From contig JACMRL010000015.1 in NCBI GenBank assembly GCA_014376435.1, positions 1 to 64,000 on the forward strand: a DNA stretch of 64,000 bases, read 5' to 3'. The position numbers were made by a program, and so were the translations under genes. This stretch comes from Bdellovibrio sp. (lineage in GTDB: Bacteria; Bdellovibrionota; Bdellovibrionia; Bdellovibrionales; Bdellovibrionaceae). The notes under the pieces were generated by a model that was not told where the DNA came from, did no database searches, and saw nothing but the letters and a program-made list of their open reading frames with translations. The stretch's first letter is position 1; each line of letters starts with the position of its first letter. Of the stretch, positions 16,845 through 24,971 are shown in pieces.

Positions 16845-17072
16845 TTACAAGCTGCCTAATTGGATCGAGTTCCACTTTTTTTCGCCATCTTTTGAAATAG
16901 TCTTTCCGATAAAATAAAACGAAGGCTCTTGCTTGTGCTGAATTTTGATTTGGTTTTCGGTATTCTTGATGAGTAACCAATCGAATGGCTGTAAGCCAAA
17001 CTCTGATAAGCCCAGGCTGAGTAATTTAAGTTCGGTAGCTTTTGTCACGTTCGTTGTTTGCAAAAAATTCAT
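16845..17072 (-). CDS. small cytoplasmic protein, unknown
   Basis: A 75-residue protein with a good Shine-Dalgarno (AAGGGGAACTT-ATG). It is strand-rich (FDWLLIKNTENQIKIQHK, PSFYFIGKTISKDGEKKW) with no signal peptide and may be a small beta-barrel. It converges with the preceding gene, leaving 4 nt between stops. The opposite strand also has an open frame of 70 codons, but it lacks a ribosome site and its translation is less protein-like. Confidence 0.6.
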   Translation of the reverse strand: MNFLQTTNVTKATELKLLSLGLSEFGLQPFDWLLIKNTENQIKIQHKQEPSFYFIGKTISKDGEKKWNSIQLGSL

Positions 17073-17204
17073 AAGTTCCCCTTGTTTTGTTATCCAAGTA
17101 CGATTGCAAGATCAGAGCTGTGCTTATGCGCCATCAGGTAGAACATATTTACTTTGAGATTTTTTTGTCTTTAAATGAAGACACATTCTTAGAAAGTGGA
17201 ATTT

Positions 17205-17624
17205 ATGAAAATGAATAAATATCGAAATCAGTTGGCGGTTTTTTTACTTTGGGCTGTTTGCGTAATCGTATTCTTTAAGTTTATTCCCGATCGCCAGATC
17301 GCGGCGCTACTAGCGGGAGCGGGTTTTATTATTTGGCCGTCGTTATTCTTGTTTTTAGAGTTAAAATCTCCGAACAAAAGCAAAATTCATGTCTTTGCTT
17401 TGAGCTTATTCTTAGTAGCAGCGGCTTTGCCGATTTTTTTGTTGAGAGTGATTCACTGGGGGGAAGACTTCGGCTCATTGACGTTATTTGGGCTGCCTGC
17501 GGTGAATCTTCACCAGACATCGAACGTATTTTATTTAATTGTGATGGTTTCGTGCTTCTATAATTCGTGGGTTATCGAGAGAAGACGCCGCCGAGAAGAA
17601 TTAGCTAATCCTAGCAGAAACTAA
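17205..17624 (+). CDS. four-helix membrane protein, unknown
   Basis: About 139 residues with four hydrophobic helices and an Arg-rich cytoplasmic tail (IERRRRREEL). I chose ATG 17205 after AAAGTGGA; a GTG nine bases earlier is in frame. No recognised family. It stands alone, and a hairpin follows its stop. Confidence 0.7.
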   Translation: MKMNKYRNQLAVFLLWAVCVIVFFKFIPDRQIAALLAGAGFIIWPSLFLFLELKSPNKSKIHVFALSLFLVAAALPIFLLRVIHWGEDFGSLTLFGLPAVNLHQTSNVFYLIVMVSCFYNSWVIERRRRREELANPSRN

Positions 17625-17648
17625 AAAAGCCGGCTTCACAGCCGGCTT
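17621..17648 (-). terminator. rho-independent terminator of the minus-strand rpsR-like gene
   Basis: AAGCCGGC (17627-17634) and GCCGGCTT (17641-17648) form an 8-bp stem with a 6-nt loop. Read on the minus strand it is followed by six T, so it terminates the gene ending at 17692. On the plus strand there is no T-run. Confidence 0.8.
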
Positions 17649-17691
17649 ACCGTTAGGAACAACAATCCAAACCAATATAATCTGAAATTAA

Positions 17692-18048
17692 CTAAGCTTC
17701 AAATGGAACAGGACTAATTAGTTCTGGTCTAGGCGAAGTATCGTAAGCATCAGTACCAGACGGAAGTAATGCTAAATTACGAGACTTTTTAACAGCTGAA
17801 GAAACTTGCTTCTGCTGAGATAAGCTCAACTTAGAAATACGGGCTGGAGTAATTTTGCCTGCATCACCAACGAAACGAGTTAAAGACGCTGGATCTTTAT
17901 AATCGAAGTTATGATCGCCAGCGTACTCTGTTCTGTACTTGCTACGAACGTTGCTTTTACGGCCTTCGCGACCGCCATTATCATCTCTACCGCCACGGCC
18001 TTCATCTCTGTTGCCACGACCACCATCACGATTCATTTCTTTTTCCAT
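17692..18048 (-). CDS. rpsR: ribosomal protein bS18, cysteine-free form with RG-rich extension
   Basis: A 118-residue protein. Residues about 48-105 are bS18: FDYKDPASLTRFVGDAGKI (family iDYKD...L.rfi...GKI), then a Gln-rich helix and S-R-N-L-A-L-L-P (family ARnlALLP). The first 45 residues are an unusual Arg/Gly/Asp-rich tail (repeats like GGRGNRDEGRGGRDD). No cysteine is present, so this is the zinc-independent type. bS18 is normally encoded with rpsF and rplI; here it is alone and divergent from rpmB-rplX, so it could be a paralogue, but the main locus cannot be seen. Its own terminator follows. Confidence 0.85.
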   Translation of the reverse strand: MEKEMNRDGGRGNRDEGRGGRDDNGGREGRKSNVRSKYRTEYAGDHNFDYKDPASLTRFVGDAGKITPARISKLSLSQQKQVSSAVKKSRNLALLPSGTDAYDTSPRPELISPVPFEA

Positions 18049-18221
18049 TCTAAACCTCTTGCCAATTGAAGAATATCTGAATATACCAGAAAGCTCGGTT
18101 TTGGAAGATAAATATTTTTCTTATTAAGGTAAATATTTAGGCACACTCTAAAACTGGGAAAAGTACGCTTAAAGAACTTAATGTACATAAGATATAAGCC
18201 AGCTAAGTCTGAGGAGACCGT

Positions 18222-18515
18222 ATGAGCCGTTGTGAAATCACAGGAAAATGCACCGTAGTTAAGAACTTGGTGAGCCACTCGAACATTAAAACTAAAAGCA
18301 CAGCGCTTCCAAATGTTCAAAGAAAACGAATATTTAGCAATACTTTGAACCAAATGGTTCGCCTCTATGTTGCTACCAGCACAATCCGTGATATGGAGCA
18401 TGGTGGTGGTTTTGACGCATTTATTTTAAGTCAAAATGATGGAACGCTTTCGAAGCGCGCTATGGAAGTTAAAACACGCATTCGCCGCAAGATGGCAGCT
18501 AAGAAAAAGGCGTAG
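18222..18515 (+). CDS. rpmB: ribosomal protein bL28
   Basis: A 97-residue protein of the large subunit. The family start M-S-R-C-x-x-T-G-K and the NLVSHSNIKTKS motif are present, and an Arg/Lys tail ends it. Cys4 and Cys10 are present but the second CxxC pair is missing, so no complete zinc ribbon. It has a strong Shine-Dalgarno (GAGGAGACCGT-ATG) and forms an operon with rplX (8-nt gap). Confidence 0.93.
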   Translation: MSRCEITGKCTVVKNLVSHSNIKTKSTALPNVQRKRIFSNTLNQMVRLYVATSTIRDMEHGGGFDAFILSQNDGTLSKRAMEVKTRIRRKMAAKKKA

Positions 18516-18523
18516 GAGTCTAT

Positions 18524-18793
18524 ATGAAATTAAAAATCAAAAAAGGTGACACTGTACAAGTTATTGCTGGAAGCGATAAAGGCAAAAAAGGTCCAGTTAT
18601 CGAAGTGAAACCGACGGCTATGAAAATTAAAATTCAAGGCGTTAAAGTGCAAACTCATTATGACAAAAAAGATGGCTTACTTAAAAAAGAAGGTTTCATC
18701 GATTATTCTAATGTAAAATTAGTTGAAGCAAAGACAGCTAAAGCTACAAAAGAAAAAAAGACGACTAAGAAAACGGCTGCTAAATCTAAGTAG
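18524..18793 (+). CDS. rplX: ribosomal protein uL24
   Basis: An 89-residue protein with an N-terminal KOW motif (KKGDTVQVIAGSDKGKKG), the GVKVQTHYDKK loop and the DYSNVKLV strand typical of uL24, which starts assembly of the 50S subunit. The tail is Lys/Ala/Thr-rich. uL24 normally sits in the spc operon (after rplN); here it is with rpmB, so it is either a relocated gene or a paralogue. A palindrome (18801-18814) and a terminator (18871-18917) follow. Confidence 0.87.
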   Translation: MKLKIKKGDTVQVIAGSDKGKKGPVIEVKPTAMKIKIQGVKVQTHYDKKDGLLKKEGFIDYSNVKLVEAKTAKATKEKKTTKKTAAKSK

Positions 18794-18870
18794 TATTTCT
18801 TTAGACTAGTCTAAGTCTAAGATTGGTCGAGTCAGCTCGATCAATTCACAAAAAATCTGGATTAAAACTC

Positions 18871-18917
18871 AAGGCCATTTGAAAATAAAGTATGTTTTCA
18901 AATTGCCTTTTTATTTT
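18871..18917 (+). terminator. terminator of rpmB-rplX, overlapping the next start codon
   Basis: AAGGCCATTTGAAAA (18871-18885) pairs with TTTTCAAATTGCCTT (18895-18909) with one mismatch, and TTTATTTTT follows: a strong rho-independent terminator. The 9-nt loop (18886-18894) holds the ATG of the next reading frame. Confidence 0.85.
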
Positions 18918-19248
18918 TGTATGTATGTTGGTTACGAACCCTCTATCTTGGGCACAAGCTCCAAGTATGCCGGCGGTAACTCCGCAAGTTTCGGCTGAAG
19001 CCGAAGTGGGAGATATCTTTTTACTTTGTAAGCGCGATAAAAGCGTACGCTGGTTGCGGGCTTACAAATTAGACAGCGGTAAATGTAAAACTCTTTATTC
19101 TAAAGAAGGCTACTTACAAGTAGTCAGTTCTGCGACTTACTTTGCTTCGTGTGAAGGTGTTTTACAAAGTGTGCGCCAGAATATTGAAGAAGGCGGATTT
19201 AAGTGTACCGCAATGCCACAAGTCTCTTATTTTGGTATAGAAAACTAA
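18892..19248 (+). CDS. small exported protein, unknown
   Basis: A 118-residue product with a signal peptide (hydrophobic core LFIFVCMLV, cleavage near S-W-A-Q-A, residue 23) and a strand-rich mature part with four cysteines (LLCKRD, KCKTLY, SCEGVL, KCTAM), probably two disulfides. The ATG lies in the loop of a terminator hairpin and has no Shine-Dalgarno. A later in-frame ATG (18925) would cut into the signal peptide. No recognised family. Confidence 0.6.
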   Translation: MFSNCLFIFVCMLVTNPLSWAQAPSMPAVTPQVSAEAEVGDIFLLCKRDKSVRWLRAYKLDSGKCKTLYSKEGYLQVVSSATYFASCEGVLQSVRQNIEEGGFKCTAMPQVSYFGIEN

Positions 19249-19269
19249 GTTTAATTAAAGGTTCTAAAG

Positions 19270-20076
19270 ATGAAAATTGGTTTAGCGCAGCTTAACTCTA
19301 TCGATGATCTTAAAGAAAATTTTAAAAATATTTTAAATTTGATTGAGCTAGCAAAAATAGAAAAACCAGATTTGATTATTTTTCCGGAAAACAGTCTGTA
19401 TTTTCGCTTAGAAACTGAAGCTAAAATCAAAGCAATTCGATTAGATGATTTAATTTTTGTTGATTTACAAAAAATTTCTGATCAAACACAAATGGCATTT
19501 CATCTGACGACCGCGATTGAGGATTACGATAAAAAAGTTTTCAATACTTCGGTATTTATTCAGCCAGGTAAACCGGTGATGATTCTTTACCGTAAAATTC
19601 ATTTATTCGATATTAACTTGATCGACCAAAAACCCATTCGTGAATCTGATACTTTTGCTTACGGAGCTACGCCTAATATTTTTGAATATAAGGGATTTCG
19701 TTTTGGCAGTTCGATTTGTTACGATATTCGCTTTTCTGAACTTTATAGTTTCTACGCAAAAGAGCAAGTGGACGCGATTTTAGTTCCCGCTGCTTTTTTA
19801 GTCAAAACAGGAATAGCTCATTGGGAAGTTTTACTTAGAGCCCGCGCGATTGAATCACAATGTTATGTTTTAGCACCGGCGCAAGTGGGTAAACATATTA
19901 GCCCTGTTACGGGATCAATGCGTGAGACTTATGGAAACACCCTTGCGGTTGACCCATGGGGACAAGTTCTTCAGAAAAAAGTCGCTGAAACCGGAGTGGT
20001 ATTTGTCGATATTCAAAAATCTGAAATTGCGGCCGTGCGCGGCCAAATTCCAATGAATAATCATCGCCGCTTATAG
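19270..20076 (+). CDS. carbon-nitrogen hydrolase (nitrilase/Nit family amidase)
   Basis: A 268-residue cytoplasmic enzyme of the nitrilase superfamily. The catalytic triad is visible: Glu40 (IIFPEN), Lys109 (YRKIHLFD) and Cys150 (SSICYDIRF). It also has HWEVLLRARAIESQCYVLAPAQVG, as in the Nit1/Nit2 group. The closest group by motif order is Nit1-type, which hydrolyses deaminated glutathione, a metabolite repair reaction; omega-amidase is an alternative. Length is normal. The start is 21 nt after the upstream stop, after AAAGGT. Confidence 0.88.
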   Translation: MKIGLAQLNSIDDLKENFKNILNLIELAKIEKPDLIIFPENSLYFRLETEAKIKAIRLDDLIFVDLQKISDQTQMAFHLTTAIEDYDKKVFNTSVFIQPGKPVMILYRKIHLFDINLIDQKPIRESDTFAYGATPNIFEYKGFRFGSSICYDIRFSELYSFYAKEQVDAILVPAAFLVKTGIAHWEVLLRARAIESQCYVLAPAQVGKHISPVTGSMRETYGNTLAVDPWGQVLQKKVAETGVVFVDIQKSEIAAVRGQIPMNNHRRL

Positions 20077-20121
20077 ATGTTAAAGCTTTATTTTGAGCTT
20101 ATTTAGGTCTAACTTTAAAGA

Positions 20122-20328
20122 ATGAAAAAAATGAGCGTGTTCTTTCTTAGCATTACCGTATTCGCATTTGGTTTTTCGGCTGTAGCGGCTGAAGATTCGG
20201 CTCACGCTGAAAAAGCCCGTACCCGCCAATACACGGGCGGAGCTGACGAGGGCGATTTAAAAGTGCAGCCGCTTCAAACAAAAGATCAGAAAAATAAAAC
20301 GGATCAAGAAGCAAACGAAGGTTTTTAA
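20122..20328 (+). CDS. small exported protein, unknown
   Basis: A 68-residue product with a Sec signal peptide (cleavage after A-V-A-A, about residue 23). The mature part of about 45 residues is charged and likely disordered (Lys/Asp/Gln-rich, no cysteine). It lies between the amidase and ETF-QO genes in the same direction. No family was recognised. Confidence 0.6.
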   Translation: MKKMSVFFLSITVFAFGFSAVAAEDSAHAEKARTRQYTGGADEGDLKVQPLQTKDQKNKTDQEANEGF

Positions 20329-20350
20329 TTTAATTAAGTTTGGAGTATTT

Positions 20351-22081
20351 ATGGCAATTAATGATTCTTTACCTGAAGGCGTAACCCGCGACACGATGGA
20401 CGTAGATGTTTTGATCGTCGGTGGGGGAGCCGCGGGTTTATCTTGTGCTTACCGCTTAGCAACTGAAATTGAAAAACATAACCAAGCCGTAGCCGAAGGA
20501 AAACTTCAGGCTGAGCCAATCCCTGAACAAATGATCGTGGTTTTAGAAAAAGGCCCGGAAGTGGGCGCACATAGTTTTTCAGGTGCAGTTTTAAACCCAG
20601 CTGCTTTAAAAGAATTAATTCCAAACTTTTTAGAATTAGGTTGCCCGCTAGATACAGAAGTTAAAAAAGATGCGGTTTATTATTTAGCTAAAAAGTCGGC
20701 ATTTAAATTACCGATCACTCCGCCGCCTTTTCATAATATTGGTAAATATATTATTTCATTATCAAAATTTAACCGCTGGTTAGGTTCGCAGTGTGAGGCC
20801 AAAGGTATTAATATCTTTCCGAGTTTTGCGGCGGTCGAAGCGTTATATGAAGGTGATAAAGTTGTGGGGGTTCGCACGGGAGATAAAGGCCGTGATAAAG
20901 ACGGAAATCCGAAAGCTAATTTTGAACCGGGTTTAATTTTAAAAGCGAAGACCACGATTTTTGCCGAAGGTACACGCGGTAGTTTATTTAAAAAAGTTTC
21001 AGAGAAGTTAAACTTACGCGAAGGTCGTAACGAGGAAACTTTTGAAGAAGGCGTTAAAGAAATTATCCAGATGCCAGCGGGTACGGTTGAAGCGGGACAA
21101 GTCATTCATACTTTGGGTTACCCGCTAAATAAAAGTATCGGTGGAACTTTCATCTATACAATTCCGGGCGATAAAATTATTTTAGGTTTAGTAGCTTACT
21201 TGGATTCTAAAGATCCCTTGTTAGATCCGCACCGTGAATTGCAAAAATTAAAAAATCATCCGTTCATCGCCAATATGATCAAAGGCGGAAAAGTTGTTTC
21301 TTACGGAGGAAAAACCTTACCGGCTGGTGGCTACTATTCAATGCCGAAACTTTACGGTAATGGCTTTATGGTTGTGGGTGATTCAGCCAGCATGGTCGAC
21401 GTACAAAAGCTGAAAGGAATTCACTTAGCGATGAAATCAGGGATGCAAGCGGCGGATGTGGCTTTACAAGCGATCCTTAAGCAAGATTCATCGGCTGAAG
21501 TTTTAAAAGCTTATCCTGAATTAGTAAAAACGAGTTACGTCGCCAAAGAATTATACCGCGTACGTAATTTTCACCAAACCTTAAGTAAGGGAATGTTTGC
21601 CTCGTTACCTTTGATCGCTTTACAAGAGATCACGGGTGGTCGTGGATTATTCGACGGGATGACTTCGCACAGAGATGCGAAAACGACCCAAACAGTTAAA
21701 GAAGTTTGGGGCTCAGAACGTGTAGCGGCTCCGGAAAATATGCTTCCGCCGATCGAGGGCGTCTTGGCCATGAATAAACTGGACAGTGTATATCTAACGG
21801 GGACGATGCATGATGAAGACTCTCCCAATCATCTATTAGTGGCTAATACCGATACCTGCCGATCGGTTTGCGAGCCCCAGTTTAAGTCTCCGTGTACGCA
21901 TTTTTGCCCAGCTCGCGTTTATGAGATGCTACCTTCAAAAACCGAGTCAGGTAAGTTAGATTTACAAGTTAATTATACGAACTGTATTCATTGTCAAACC
22001 TGTGATATTAAGTGCCCATTCGAAAATATCGAGTGGACTGTTCCCGAAGGCGGGGGCGGACCTAAATACACTGAAACATAG
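20351..22081 (+). CDS. electron-transfer flavoprotein:ubiquinone oxidoreductase
   Basis: A 576-residue enzyme that moves electrons from ETF (fatty-acid and amino-acid oxidation) to the quinone pool at the inner membrane. Domain order: FAD dinucleotide fold at the N-terminus (VDVLIVGGGAAGLSCAYRLA), FAD/ubiquinone domain (GAHSFSGAVLNP; later GGYYSMPKLYGNGFMVVGDSA), and a C-terminal ferredoxin part with cysteines in NCIHCQTCDIKCP binding a 4Fe-4S cluster. Length matches the family. The Shine-Dalgarno is TTTGGAG. No etfAB lies in the window. Confidence 0.96.
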   Translation: MAINDSLPEGVTRDTMDVDVLIVGGGAAGLSCAYRLATEIEKHNQAVAEGKLQAEPIPEQMIVVLEKGPEVGAHSFSGAVLNPAALKELIPNFLELGCPLDTEVKKDAVYYLAKKSAFKLPITPPPFHNIGKYIISLSKFNRWLGSQCEAKGINIFPSFAAVEALYEGDKVVGVRTGDKGRDKDGNPKANFEPGLILKAKTTIFAEGTRGSLFKKVSEKLNLREGRNEETFEEGVKEIIQMPAGTVEAGQVIHTLGYPLNKSIGGTFIYTIPGDKIILGLVAYLDSKDPLLDPHRELQKLKNHPFIANMIKGGKVVSYGGKTLPAGGYYSMPKLYGNGFMVVGDSASMVDVQKLKGIHLAMKSGMQAADVALQAILKQDSSAEVLKAYPELVKTSYVAKELYRVRNFHQTLSKGMFASLPLIALQEITGGRGLFDGMTSHRDAKTTQTVKEVWGSERVAAPENMLPPIEGVLAMNKLDSVYLTGTMHDEDSPNHLLVANTDTCRSVCEPQFKSPCTHFCPARVYEMLPSKTESGKLDLQVNYTNCIHCQTCDIKCPFENIEWTVPEGGGGPKYTET

Positions 22082-22092
22082 TGTGTAACACG

Positions 22093-22124
22093 CCGAAATA
22101 CAGCGCCTTGGGACTGTGTTTCGG
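22093..22124 (+). promoter_or_regulatory. intercistronic hairpin before the rRNA methyltransferase gene
   Basis: CCGAAATACAG (22093-22103) pairs over 11 bp with CTGTGTTTCGG (22114-22124), one G-U pair, 10-nt loop. No T-run follows. It ends 8 nt before the AAAGGGAG Shine-Dalgarno, so it may protect the transcript or tune translation. Confidence 0.35.
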
Positions 22125-22144
22125 TACAAACAAAGGGAGTACCG

Positions 22145-23341
22145 ATGCCACAGTTTTATGCCTCATGCCCAAAAGGTATGGCGGAAATCGTTGAACAAGA
22201 ATTACAAGAAATGGGATTCGAAACCTGGGAGAAAACTTCCGGCGGAGTGATGTTCGAATCAAACTGGGAAGGCTGTTACAAAGCCAATCTAAATTCTCGC
22301 TACGCAAGTCGTATTTTAAAACCCTTATTAGATTTTCCGGCTTATCAAAACGATGAGCTTTACAATCATATCCGTAAACATGATTTCACCAAGTACATTG
22401 ATCCAACACAAACTTTAGCAATCGATGTGGTTGTGAAAGATTGTATGTTGCACGATCAACGTTTCGTCGCTATGAAAATTAAAGATGCGATCGTTGATCA
22501 GTTCCGAGACAAATTTGGCGTGCGCCCGGATGTTGACTCAAAAAATCCCCACTTACGTATTCACGTTCGCGGTGTGAAAGATCAGTTCTCGGTTTCACTA
22601 GATACTTCGGGCGATTCTTTATTTATGCGTGGTTACCGTCAAGCAACGGGTGAAGCTCCGATCAAAGAAAATTTAGCGGCGGGTTTAATTGGTTTATCGG
22701 GTTGGGATAAAAAAACTTCGCTGGTTGATTTATTTTGTGGATCAGGAACTTTATTAATTGAAGCCGCGATGATGGCCTTAAATATTGCTCCGGGTATGCA
22801 GCGTAAGAAATTTGGTTTCTTCAATTTAAAAGATTTTGATCAGGCCGCGTGGGACCGTGTGATTGAAGAAGCAGTTTCGAAAGAGACGGAAGAGCTTGAT
22901 TTTAAATTTTACGGCAATGATATCGATAAAAAAGTTTTAGACGTGGCGAAACGTAATGCGAAAAACGCGGGCGTCGCTGAATTCATTGAATTTAATCGTG
23001 TGCCGGTCGCAACGGCTTTACCTCCGGAAGAAAAATGTATGGTAATTTGTAACCCGCCTTACGGTTCACGTATCGGTGATGAAGATAACTTAAAAGACGT
23101 ATATCGTGATTTAGGTTTTACTTTGAAACATCGTTTTAACGGCTGCGAAGCTTGGGTATTGTCGGGTAATGCAGAATTACTTAAAGAGATGAAATTAAAA
23201 TCAACTCGTCGTCACTTTGTATTTAACGGGAACATTGAATGTCGTTTCTTGAAATATGAAATGTATGAAGGTAGTCACCGTAAGACTCCGCTCAATAAAC
23301 TGCGTGAGACGGCCTTTAAGCCAACGGGTATGCAAGAGTAG
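22145..23341 (+). CDS. THUMP-domain 23S rRNA guanine-N2 methyltransferase (RlmL N-terminal/YpsC type)
   Basis: A 398-residue enzyme. The N-terminus (FYASCPKGMAEIVEQELQEM) and following THUMP region bind RNA. The C-terminal Rossmann methyltransferase has motif I (LVDLFCGSGTLLIEA), an acidic FYGNDIDKKV and the catalytic NPPYG (VICNPPYGSRIG). This is the order of RlmL/RlmK N-terminal-half enzymes that make m2G in 23S rRNA. The RlmK half is absent, as in many bacteria. It has a strong Shine-Dalgarno. Confidence 0.92.
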   Translation: MPQFYASCPKGMAEIVEQELQEMGFETWEKTSGGVMFESNWEGCYKANLNSRYASRILKPLLDFPAYQNDELYNHIRKHDFTKYIDPTQTLAIDVVVKDCMLHDQRFVAMKIKDAIVDQFRDKFGVRPDVDSKNPHLRIHVRGVKDQFSVSLDTSGDSLFMRGYRQATGEAPIKENLAAGLIGLSGWDKKTSLVDLFCGSGTLLIEAAMMALNIAPGMQRKKFGFFNLKDFDQAAWDRVIEEAVSKETEELDFKFYGNDIDKKVLDVAKRNAKNAGVAEFIEFNRVPVATALPPEEKCMVICNPPYGSRIGDEDNLKDVYRDLGFTLKHRFNGCEAWVLSGNAELLKEMKLKSTRRHFVFNGNIECRFLKYEMYEGSHRKTPLNKLRETAFKPTGMQE

Positions 23342-23475
23342 TTTTGCTTAATAAAATTTGAACGGCGTTCTCGAAAAAAATCTGATCTTCCGCAGAAAAG
23401 CGATCGAGTGAGGCCGAATCCACACCCAAGGCACCAATGCGCGTTCTTTTCTTTTGCTTGGCCGCTGCGAAGTTT
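23340..23475 (-). pseudogene. msrC-like (GAF domain) gene fragment with internal deletion
   Basis: The minus strand reads AAKQKKRTRIGALGVDSASL and then DRFSAEDQIFFENAVQILL, in one frame. This equals two separate parts of the intact msrC at 25899-26417 (AAATQKKSMRI and IGVLDVDSASLNRFSAED), with the roughly 30 residues between them missing. The DNA match to about 25966-26056 is evident by eye. There is no start; the frame runs on to a TAA at 23316 inside the methyltransferase gene. It is a remnant of a second copy. Confidence 0.75.
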
Positions 23476-23535
23476 GGATGTTGTCGGGACTAATCCAATA
23501 GTCATGCCTAAAAAATAATATTTAGTATGGAAACA

Positions 23536-24117
23536 TTAATCCATAACACAAAATTCTTTAGCATTTTCGTTAGGAACACAGGTTCCGCGAAAATAAGCAT
23601 CACATCCTTTTTTTGTCTTATATCGATCAAAAATCCAGGACCTTTTTTTTAGGTCTGCTTTGTTTATTTCTGAATCAATAAAATCTCCAGAAACACAAAC
23701 ATGCTTTTCATTTTTCGTAAACCTTGCCCAATCGCGCAGATAAAGATGACACGTTTTTAATTTCATTGGTCTTCTTGAAATAAATTCATTGAGTTCGTTA
23801 TTCCTTGTGCCAGAAATTACTAGCATGGTCATTTGGCTTTTTTCTTCGGTAGAATATTTTTTACCTTCACAAACTATTTTAGCATCTTTGATTTCGAAGC
23901 ATTGCCAATAAGGATAAAAAGTACTGCTGTTTTCAGAAAAAAGAGATGGCTCTGCAATGCATTGATTCATTTTCAAATCGTCTTTATTTAAAATCCCAAA
24001 ATCATCTGTAAGTAAGGCATAAGGAAATAGTTCCTTGAGTTCTTGCAAGTGGGCATTTTTTTCTAAAGCCATTGTATTTACTGAAAGCAGCAATGAAAAA
24101 ATTATGACTTTCCGCAT
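23536..24117 (-). CDS. exported cysteine-rich protein, possible immunity partner
   Basis: A 193-residue product with a Sec signal peptide (cleavage near T-M-A, residue 17). The mature part has eight cysteines (for example MNQCIAE, YWQCFEI, IVCEGK, KTCHLY, HVCVSG, KGCDAY, GTCVPN, EFCVMD), fitting a disulfide-rich periplasmic protein. No family was recognised. Its start overlaps the end of the transglycosylase gene by 16 nt, so the two are coexpressed. The neighbour is a cell-wall enzyme without a signal peptide, so this could be its periplasmic inhibitor (inference). Confidence 0.65.
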   Translation of the reverse strand: MRKVIIFSLLLSVNTMALEKNAHLQELKELFPYALLTDDFGILNKDDLKMNQCIAEPSLFSENSSTFYPYWQCFEIKDAKIVCEGKKYSTEEKSQMTMLVISGTRNNELNEFISRRPMKLKTCHLYLRDWARFTKNEKHVCVSGDFIDSEINKADLKKRSWIFDRYKTKKGCDAYFRGTCVPNENAKEFCVMD

Positions 24118-24857
24118 TTTGAAAGCTCCTTGAGCGCTTTATTAAATTCATTCATAAGTTTTTGAGCCCGTTCTTTAGACGTTGTGCGGCCACCTTTAAA
24201 TTCGTAGATAGCTTCATCCCAAGAGGCCGCTCTTTTCAATAGGCTGGATGCGATTTCGCGTTTACGAAACAACCAGCGAATCCCTGCGCATATATTATTG
24301 CATGGGTCGTTCAAATTTTCTCGTTTAAGAGTTAAATAGTGATTTTTTAACTCTCCCTTTTCATTACCTAAAATTTTTCTGCTTTCATTGGTCACTTGCA
24401 TAAGCCCACGAGCGCTATTTTTATCTTTTTTATTAGCAAGTATTTTAGGATTAAAACCGGATTCGGTAGCAATCAAAGCTTTAACGACGTTGGGATCTAA
24501 GGGAATATCTGGTTTTAAGATGTCATTCCAATATTTTGTCCAGCCAGCAATAAGGTCATCGTATTGACTTCCTTTTTCTTTGAACTCTAGACCTATCGGG
24601 CATGGTTTTTTCTCAACTTTCGAAAAATTTTGCTGTGCCATTTCTTGGATTTCATCTGGATATAGCTGATCTTTTTTGGATGGGTTATCTGCACAATGCG
24701 CATGGCGAATGGTTGTACTGCCTCCAGGATTTTTCTGGCTTGGCGGCCTTGTTAAGGCGTGTTCACGAACCCAGTGCCGGCCAGGAGCACAAAGGCGCCA
24801 AGGATGAAGATTTTGAGCAACGACAGAAGTTTTATTTGAGTTTTCTTTTTTTGCCAT
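24102..24857 (-). CDS. SLT-type lytic transglycosylase with Cys/His N-terminal domain
   Basis: A 251-residue protein. Residues about 105-235 form a lysozyme-like SLT domain: ALIATESGFNP with the catalytic Glu, then SARGLMQVT, then NICAGIRWL. It would cleave peptidoglycan glycan strands. The N-terminus has no signal peptide. It carries a conserved-looking Cys/His block instead (HPWRLCAPGRHWVREH, then TTIRHAHCADNPSKKDQLYP), reminiscent of domains found in front of catalytic parts in polymorphic or secreted toxins; this recollection is not verified. A peptidoglycan enzyme with no Sec signal suggests delivery by another route. It is cotranscribed with an exported Cys-rich protein. Confidence 0.82.
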   Translation of the reverse strand: MAKKENSNKTSVVAQNLHPWRLCAPGRHWVREHALTRPPSQKNPGGSTTIRHAHCADNPSKKDQLYPDEIQEMAQQNFSKVEKKPCPIGLEFKEKGSQYDDLIAGWTKYWNDILKPDIPLDPNVVKALIATESGFNPKILANKKDKNSARGLMQVTNESRKILGNEKGELKNHYLTLKRENLNDPCNNICAGIRWLFRKREIASSLLKRAASWDEAIYEFKGGRTTSKERAQKLMNEFNKALKELSKCGKS

Positions 24858-24971
24858 TCTGATTCCTAGATAGGTAAATAAGGTGCTAAATCAGTGACAG
24901 AATTTTAGCAAAAACGTGGTCTATGTGCAAACGAAAGAAGTTATGACAGTTTAGGTAAAAATAAAAAATAG

